DNA of 21,387 nt from DATAMF01 sp964472565 (GTDB lineage: Bacteria > Chloroflexota > Anaerolineae > Aggregatilineales > Aggregatilineaceae). This document shows positions 21,258 to 21,387 of the stretch, piece after piece (within the stretch, counting starts at the first letter, position 1; the number at the start of each line of letters is the position of its first letter). A program made the position numbers and the translations under genes. The notes under the pieces are model-generated. The model was not told the DNA's origin, made no database searches, and saw only the letters and a program-made list of their open reading frames with translations. The stretch covers positions 1 to 21,387 of the forward strand of contig CAYYNB010000101.1 in the NCBI GenBank assembly GCA_964472565.1. Reading direction: 5' to 3'.

Positions 21258-21387
21258 GTGATACGACTGCGCTGCCCGCGATGATTGGACCGTACCGCAA
21301 CCGGATCATCGGCCTGCGGGTCATGCCGGTGGCCGCCTTACTCGACCACCCCGGCAACTGGCGGCGGCATCCCCAGACCCAGATGGA
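21254..21387 (+). CDS. N-terminus of a ParB/Srx-like, possibly DNA-methyltransferase protein (cut by window edge)
   Basis: Only the first 44 residues are present: MSDTTALPAMIGPYRNRIIG, then LRVMPVAALLDHPGNWRRHP and QTQM. The stretch VMPVAALLDHPGNWRRHPQTQ matches the beginning of ParB/Srx-fold domains (P-V-x-x-L-x-x-x-P-x-N-x-R-x-H), which in mobile elements is often the N-terminus of a DNA methyltransferase or of a ParB-like regulator. The remainder lies beyond the window, so which one it is cannot be told. Translation is coupled to the 35-aa peptide by ATGA. Confidence 0.6.
   Translation, partial: MSDTTALPAMIGPYRNRIIGLRVMPVAALLDHPGNWRRHPQTQM

Overview
The window joins two pieces of DNA. Positions 1 to about 9450 look like ordinary bacterial chromosome, and about 9450 to the right edge looks like the left part of an integrated, self-replicating mobile element. 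Gene content (dnaX-ybaB-recR cluster, a LysM plus lamin-tail surface protein, SHOCT-like membrane protein) would fit a Chloroflexota/Anaerolineae-type bacterium, but that assignment is an inference from gene style, not from a marker gene.

Chromosomal part. On the minus strand lies a replication/repair operon: dnaX (3532-1973), ebfC/ybaB, a single-pass membrane protein, recR. Then come tatA (+, 58 aa), a LysM/lamin-tail protein (-), and a plus-strand run: SHOCT-like membrane protein, membrane-anchored endonuclease/exonuclease/phosphatase, metallophosphoesterase, glycerophosphodiester phosphodiesterase and a YacP-type NYN ribonuclease. A gene-free stretch (9041-9373) holds a probable small structured RNA with promoter and strong terminator, followed by tRNA-Pro(UGG).

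Mobile element. A tyrosine integrase sits just beyond the tRNA-Pro 3' end, pointing at it, the classic layout of an element integrated into a tRNA gene. Rightwards follow a replication module (short leader ORFs, a winged-helix initiator with an embedded iteron/DnaA-box-like origin, DnaC-type loader, DnaB helicase), two small unknowns, a DEDDh exonuclease, and a ParA/ParB partition pair. Next is a tightly coupled four-gene cluster (GIY-YIG nuclease, 62-aa unknown, PolX-like nucleotidyltransferase fused to DUF4326, zinc/winged-helix protein) in which every junction is a 4-bp ATGA overlap and two products carry a beta-clamp-binding-like pentapeptide. The right end of the element is outside the window; no second copy of the tRNA 3' end was seen.

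Most notable find. Positions about 20433-21135 carry an extended -10 promoter, about 12 consecutive, often nested perfect helices, possible pseudoknots, and an intrinsic terminator, with no convincing protein. I interpret this as a roughly 700-nt structured non-coding RNA of the kind known from phages and mobile elements (GOLLD, ROOL are comparisons, not identifications). It is followed by a 35-aa membrane peptide coupled to a ParB-like/methyltransferase-type gene cut by the window edge. Second in interest are the rep leader (coupled leader peptide plus minus-facing terminator, suggesting antisense copy control), the origin inside the initiator gene, and the PolX/clamp-motif operon.
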